The notes below the pieces were generated by a model that saw only the letters and a list, made by a program, of their open reading frames with translations, did not search any database and was not told the DNA's origin. This document shows, in pieces, positions 40,910 to 44,184 of a stretch of DNA of 44,184 nucleotides. Position 1 is the first letter of the stretch, and each line of letters begins with the position of its first letter. The DNA comes from a virus. Location: positions 1-44,184 of the IMG/VR virus record IMGVR_UViG_3300042301_001863; one strand, given 5' to 3'. The translations under genes and the position numbers were made by a program.

Positions 40910-42252
40910 TACGTACACCCCGGTCTTCCATAAGTCTTTTTAGCTGGCATGTTAATAACATAATTTACATTTACAACCTGACTCATAGTATATGTCGGAG
41001 ATAGTGTTCCTTGTTGTGTATAAGGATCAGGTGTTGTAGTTGTTGTGCCAGATGTAAGTAATGTACCAAGTACATGAATTCTAAATACTGGCAATGTAAA
41101 TGGCAGATCGTAACTTACAGATGTCGTGATTGTTGTCTGTTGTATGCTGTCAACTGACCATCCACATGTCGTGTTGTCATCAGGTATCCATGGTGGACAC
41201 TCACATAATGTTGGTTGTACTCCAATAGCAGTTAGCGTAGCTCTTGCATTTATGTTAGCAAATTTTGGTGCAGCTGGAGTATTAGGGTTAATTGAATAAA
41301 AAAGTGCAGTTGCGCGACTTACTAATCCAGCGTTTTTGCTAAATCCTAAACCAGCATTTAAATTAGTAACCGCCGTGATGTTGGCATTTAAGTAAGTTGG
41401 TACTCCTGTAGTATAGGAGCCAGAAAGATTTGTGACAGTATTGAGTTGTGCTTGTAATTGATTTGAACGTGTTGCGTTTAATGATGCTAACGACGTGATG
41501 CCTGAACTAAGTTGTGTAGACCTTGTTGCATTTAATGATGTTAATGATGTGATTATAGAAGATAGTTGAGTTGATCTTGTTGACTGTAAATTCGTTATAG
41601 CAACAATAGTCGATGCACCATTAACGCCAGTTGTAACACTACCTGTGCCTAATAGGTTACTAACACTGGTAATTTGTGATGCGCCAACATATGAATATGC
41701 TGCAGCCAACGTAGCCCTAGATTGTAAATTTGCTGCAGAACTCCCTGTTACTGTAGCAAGTATGTTAGACACACTAAACAGTGAGGCTGTTCTAACAAAC
41801 GAGACCCCAGCTTGTAGATTTGCTTTTGCGTCTAACGCTGACGTTAGGGAATAAACACCACTAGTATTTACTCTTGAAATAGAAAATAGAGAAGCAGATC
41901 TAGGAAATGTAGGAGAAGCATTTAATGTTGAGACTGATGTTAATCCAGCAGTTTTAGGGAATGATAAAGATGCATCTAGTCTACTAATAGACGTAATTTG
42001 AGACGCACCAACCCGTGTTTCATTTGTTATTAAACTAGAACGAGATGTTAAAGATGCTGTTCTTGTAAATGTCGGTGCTGAATCTAATCTGGCAACAGAA
42101 GTTAAACTTGCAGTTCTAACAAAAGATACTGAAGCGTCAAGTCTAGCGACAGCAGTAAGGCTTGCAGTTCTAGTTACTGTTGAACTAGGCGCAGCAAGCC
42201 TTGCAGCAATAAACGCTACTGTTATATAACCAGCGCCGAATGGTCCTGCCAT
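40909..42252 (-). CDS. Fibre/stalk protein built of 18-residue repeats
   Basis: A 447-residue protein. Residues about 10-323 are a tandem array with an 18-residue period, e.g. RTASLTSVARLDSAPTFT starting at residues 28, 46, 64, with two 22-residue units near 190 and 266. The consensus alternates hydrophobic and Ser/Thr/Asn, as expected for a trimeric beta-solenoid or beta-spiral stalk. A Cys-bearing C-terminal domain (about 345-447, PTLCECPPWIPDDNTTCGW) may be the tip or attachment. It lies immediately upstream of the nozzle gene, supporting a tail-fibre role. Confidence 0.75.
   Translation of the reverse strand: MAGPFGAGYITVAFIAARLAAPSSTVTRTASLTAVARLDASVSFVRTASLTSVARLDSAPTFTRTASLTSRSSLITNETRVGASQITSISRLDASLSFPKTAGLTSVSTLNASPTFPRSASLFSISRVNTSGVYSLTSALDAKANLQAGVSFVRTASLFSVSNILATVTGSSAANLQSRATLAAAYSYVGASQITSVSNLLGTGSVTTGVNGASTIVAITNLQSTRSTQLSSIITSLTSLNATRSTQLSSGITSLASLNATRSNQLQAQLNTVTNLSGSYTTGVPTYLNANITAVTNLNAGLGFSKNAGLVSRATALFYSINPNTPAAPKFANINARATLTAIGVQPTLCECPPWIPDDNTTCGWSVDSIQQTTITTSVSYDLPFTLPVFRIHVLGTLLTSGTTTTTPDPYTQQGTLSPTYTMSQVVNVNYVINMPAKKTYGRPGCT
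41284..42225 (-). repeat. Tandem 54-bp coding repeat (18-residue period)
   Basis: About 17 diverged copies encoding the fibre repeats. Unit starts by residue: 10, 28, 46, 64, 82, 100, 118, 136, 154, 172, 190, 212, 230, 248, 266, 288 and 306. The shared core is x-x-A-x-L-x-S-(V/I)-x-x-L. Confidence 0.75.
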
Positions 42253-42255
42253 AAA

Positions 42256-42735
42256 TTACTCGATCGAAATACTAATTGCCCCAGCAGCAAAAGTAATTGA
42301 TTGGCCAGCAGTCAGCGACACAGAACCACCAGATAAATCTCCATAGTAATGCAATGCTGCTTCACTCTGTACCGCAGTTGTAGTAGCACCTACAGCCTGA
42401 GATGTTGAGATACCAATGCCAACAATGCCAGAGTGCGTTGCTGTTGCAGTAAACGTAATTGCATTTGCGTTTACAAGAGCAGCTCCTGCGGTAGATGCAG
42501 TATTTGTACCAGCAGTAGTAGACCATTGCTGTCCAGCTGTACCTGTAAATGCAGGACGCCCTGTAGCACCAGTGTAACTTCCAGCTGCAGCAAGTTCTGT
42601 AATAGTATTGTCTGCTGTACTGTTAGTCAGAAATACTAAAAAGAATGCACCTGTTCGAGCAGATGGAGCAGTTGCCCTAAGAGACCAGTTCAAAACTTCA
42701 GATTCAAGACCCGGCATTAATGCTGTATTAGCCAT
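42256..42735 (-). CDS. Beta-rich fibre/decoration protein
   Basis: A 159-residue Ala/Thr/Gly-rich protein with a pattern seen in phage tail-fibre or decoration proteins: ARTGAFFLVFLTNSTADNTI, then AAGSYTGATGRPAFT and a closing SVSLTAGQSITFAAGAISIS. Such proteins form a compact beta sandwich. AGGTAGG precedes the ATG. It lies between two fibre-type genes, and the function is assigned by composition and place. Confidence 0.6.
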   Translation of the reverse strand: MANTALMPGLESEVLNWSLRATAPSARTGAFFLVFLTNSTADNTITELAAAGSYTGATGRPAFTGTAGQQWSTTAGTNTASTAGAALVNANAITFTATATHSGIVGIGISTSQAVGATTTAVQSEAALHYYGDLSGGSVSLTAGQSITFAAGAISISIE

Positions 42736-42737
42736 GA

Positions 42738-43712
42738 TTACGTACCTACCTTCACAATTGGATCAGCGCTTACACTCGTAGTAATTGGTTGTGACCAAAT
42801 AACTGTAGTGTCTGCTTCATTGTACACATCAATCTGTGTACCAGTTGTTGCGTCAATCTTATTACGTAAGATACGCAACGCATTACGGACCGTACGTCCA
42901 TTAGATGTTGTAGATGCCTCATTACCAGAGCTGTCGAGATTACGTGCAAGTATAGCGTCGGCAATCTCAGCAGTAGCTGTTGCTGCTAACTCATCACTGC
43001 CAATCGCGTCTGTTGCAATAGCAGCAGCATTAATAGCACCAGCTGCAAATGATCCTGTTGTAATACCACCAGATGCAATAGATCCAACAGAACCTGTAAC
43101 GTTGCCTGTAACAGAACCAACGCTTCCGGAAACGTTTCCAGTAACAGATCCAACAGATCCGGACAGGTTTCCAGTTATGTTTCCTGTGACGTTAAACGTC
43201 TGCGTTCCCGACAACGCATAGCCAGTTTTATCGTTGTTAGTGGCAACTGTAACCTGACCTGTAGCATTACCTGTAGGGATAGCACCAGAGGTTCCTTGTG
43301 CTACGTTTGGTAATGCAGTCAACCCAAGGCGAACAGCATCATCTGGGTTAAAGGCAACAATTTGATATTCCAACAGGACTGGAGCCATGTTAGTTGCACC
43401 CTTAAGCATGACTACGGCTTTATCAGAACCGGCTGATGCAAATACAGCATTAGGTACATCAAATCTATAAAGCCCCGGCATATTAGTGCCATCTACAGCC
43501 ACGAATCCACCAGATGAGTATGCACCAGTAACAGTCTGTGTAACCAATGGAATGTTTACTCTCGCACCTCGCTCAACACAGTAATCAGCAGTAAGACTAG
43601 CAGTGTTAAATACAAGACCAGTCAAACCTGCACCAGTAGATACAGATGAGTTCTGTATAAACACATACTCTGTACGGCTAGTGTTATTAATCTGTACTAT
43701 TTGTTTAGCCAC
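42738..43712 (-). CDS. Fibre/baseplate-type protein with TGN/GSV repeats, GTG start
   Basis: A 324-residue protein. The N-terminal ~130 residues (IVQINNTSRTEYVFIQNSSV, then GTNMPGLYRFDVPNAVF) resemble upper baseplate/attachment domains. Residues about 170-212 are a low-complexity run of VTGN and SGSVGS units, followed by a helical C-terminal domain (ELAATATAEIADAILARNLD) and a closing strand region. That order is common in environmental phage fibre proteins. The start is GTG, with GGGAGG at 5-6 nt, and overlaps the preceding gene by 8 nt. Confidence 0.7.
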   Translation of the reverse strand: MAKQIVQINNTSRTEYVFIQNSSVSTGAGLTGLVFNTASLTADYCVERGARVNIPLVTQTVTGAYSSGGFVAVDGTNMPGLYRFDVPNAVFASAGSDKAVVMLKGATNMAPVLLEYQIVAFNPDDAVRLGLTALPNVAQGTSGAIPTGNATGQVTVATNNDKTGYALSGTQTFNVTGNITGNLSGSVGSVTGNVSGSVGSVTGNVTGSVGSIASGGITTGSFAAGAINAAAIATDAIGSDELAATATAEIADAILARNLDSSGNEASTTSNGRTVRNALRILRNKIDATTGTQIDVYNEADTTVIWSQPITTSVSADPIVKVGT

Positions 43713-44184
43713 GTATGCCTCCCATCATGCCCGGATGCACAACCATACCACTGCCACCTGCACTAGCGACAGGAATTGCGTCAATCTCAGCAACTGGCAC
43801 AGCCCTGTAAGCAGGAGGACCTAACGTCGTAAATGAAGTAAATACACCAGATGTTCCGTTCCTAGAAACAACATCAACGCTATTAACTTCACCACTAAAC
43901 GTTTGAGACGAATCGGTATTTTCTTGAAAATGAAGATACTGCAGTTGTTTACCCAAACCACTCTCAACTACAAAAAAGTATGTTGTCCCACCAGTAAGTG
44001 TTATGTCCGAAATAAATTCAAATTTAAAGTTACTAGCAAGACTTGTTGCTGCACGTATATCAGCATGCAATACAGATTGAGTTGAAACTAATGTTGTAGT
44101 ACCAGCACTATCTAAAATGCGTCCTATATAACTACCTGTTGTAGTACCAGCTGAACTTAGAACTAATCCATTAAGCCGTATGTT
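43705..44184 (-). CDS. Partial structural protein (5' end beyond the window)
   Basis: The minus frame is open from the right edge to the TAA at 43705 (at least 159 residues seen). Visible segments are VLSSAGTTTGSYIGRILDSA, SDITLTGGTTYFFVVESGL and a Gly/Met-rich end (SGMVVHPGMMGGIRG). The beta-strand pattern with repeated SAGTTT suggests an appendage or fibre protein. A downstream TTG at 44070 could start a shorter product, but the frame clearly continues to the edge, so I call it truncated. Confidence 0.6.
   Translation of the reverse strand, partial: NIRLNGLVLSSAGTTTGSYIGRILDSAGTTTLVSTQSVLHADIRAATSLASNFKFEFISDITLTGGTTYFFVVESGLGKQLQYLHFQENTDSSQTFSGEVNSVDVVSRNGTSGVFTSFTTLGPPAYRAVPVAEIDAIPVASAGGSGMVVHPGMMGGIRG

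Noticed and set aside
41284-42225. Repeat array considered as CRISPR
   Set aside because: Units are diverged, contiguous without spacers, multiples of three and encode a regular protein repeat.

Overview
The window is a large piece of a tailed-phage (Caudoviricetes) genome, probably a podovirus-like phage with a T7-type ejection core. The host cannot be named from the sequence. The evidence is dense, overlapping, mostly unrecognised genes, two tRNA genes, a nucleotide-metabolism set (ThyX, dUTPase, DUF3310), a DnaB-type helicase with a recombination cassette, and a long structural block. There is no ribosomal RNA, integrase or insertion sequence. Terminase, portal and major capsid genes are not seen and must lie outside the window.

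Layout. (1) 1-4183, mainly leftward: ssb, a DUF3310 protein, dut, two paralogous small genes, thyX, tRNA-Leu(UAA), an SNase-like nuclease, two unknown genes and tRNA-Asn(GUU). Transcription units here are separated by hairpin terminators and begin at close matches to TATAAT, often with very short leaders. (2) 4184-4532: a gene-free switch between leftward and rightward transcription, with inverted repeats, a C-rich/G-quadruplex tract and a possible six-codon leader peptide. (3) 4533-14159, rightward: about 25 small, often acidic ORFans, tightly overlapped, typical of early accessory/host-takeover genes. A 29-nt RNA element that can form an H-type pseudoknot occurs three times here, always 6-7 nt after a stop codon and upstream of unrelated genes. 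(4) 14160-20718, rightward: a promoter immediately followed by a terminator, then VRR-NUC nuclease, Rad52/Sak-like annealing candidate, Gp157/Gam-like protein, winged-helix replication protein, possible helicase-loader gene and DnaB helicase. (5) 20707-44184, leftward: endolysin, a 4,283-residue ejection protein with two HExxH motifs, two smaller core-like proteins, a 151-aa appendage protein, a 1,205-aa nozzle-like protein and four fibre/appendage proteins, the last cut by the right edge.

The nozzle, small protein, Ala/Gln-rich core protein, second core protein and giant core protein follow the order of T7 genes 12 to 16, with the gp16 position occupied by a protein more than three times larger than T7 gp16. 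The observations most worth following are the repeated pseudoknot element, the giant two-protease-motif protein, the 18-residue fibre repeat, the TACGGTATAAT promoter motif placed almost on the tRNA-Leu 5' end, and two very small membrane-protein genes.
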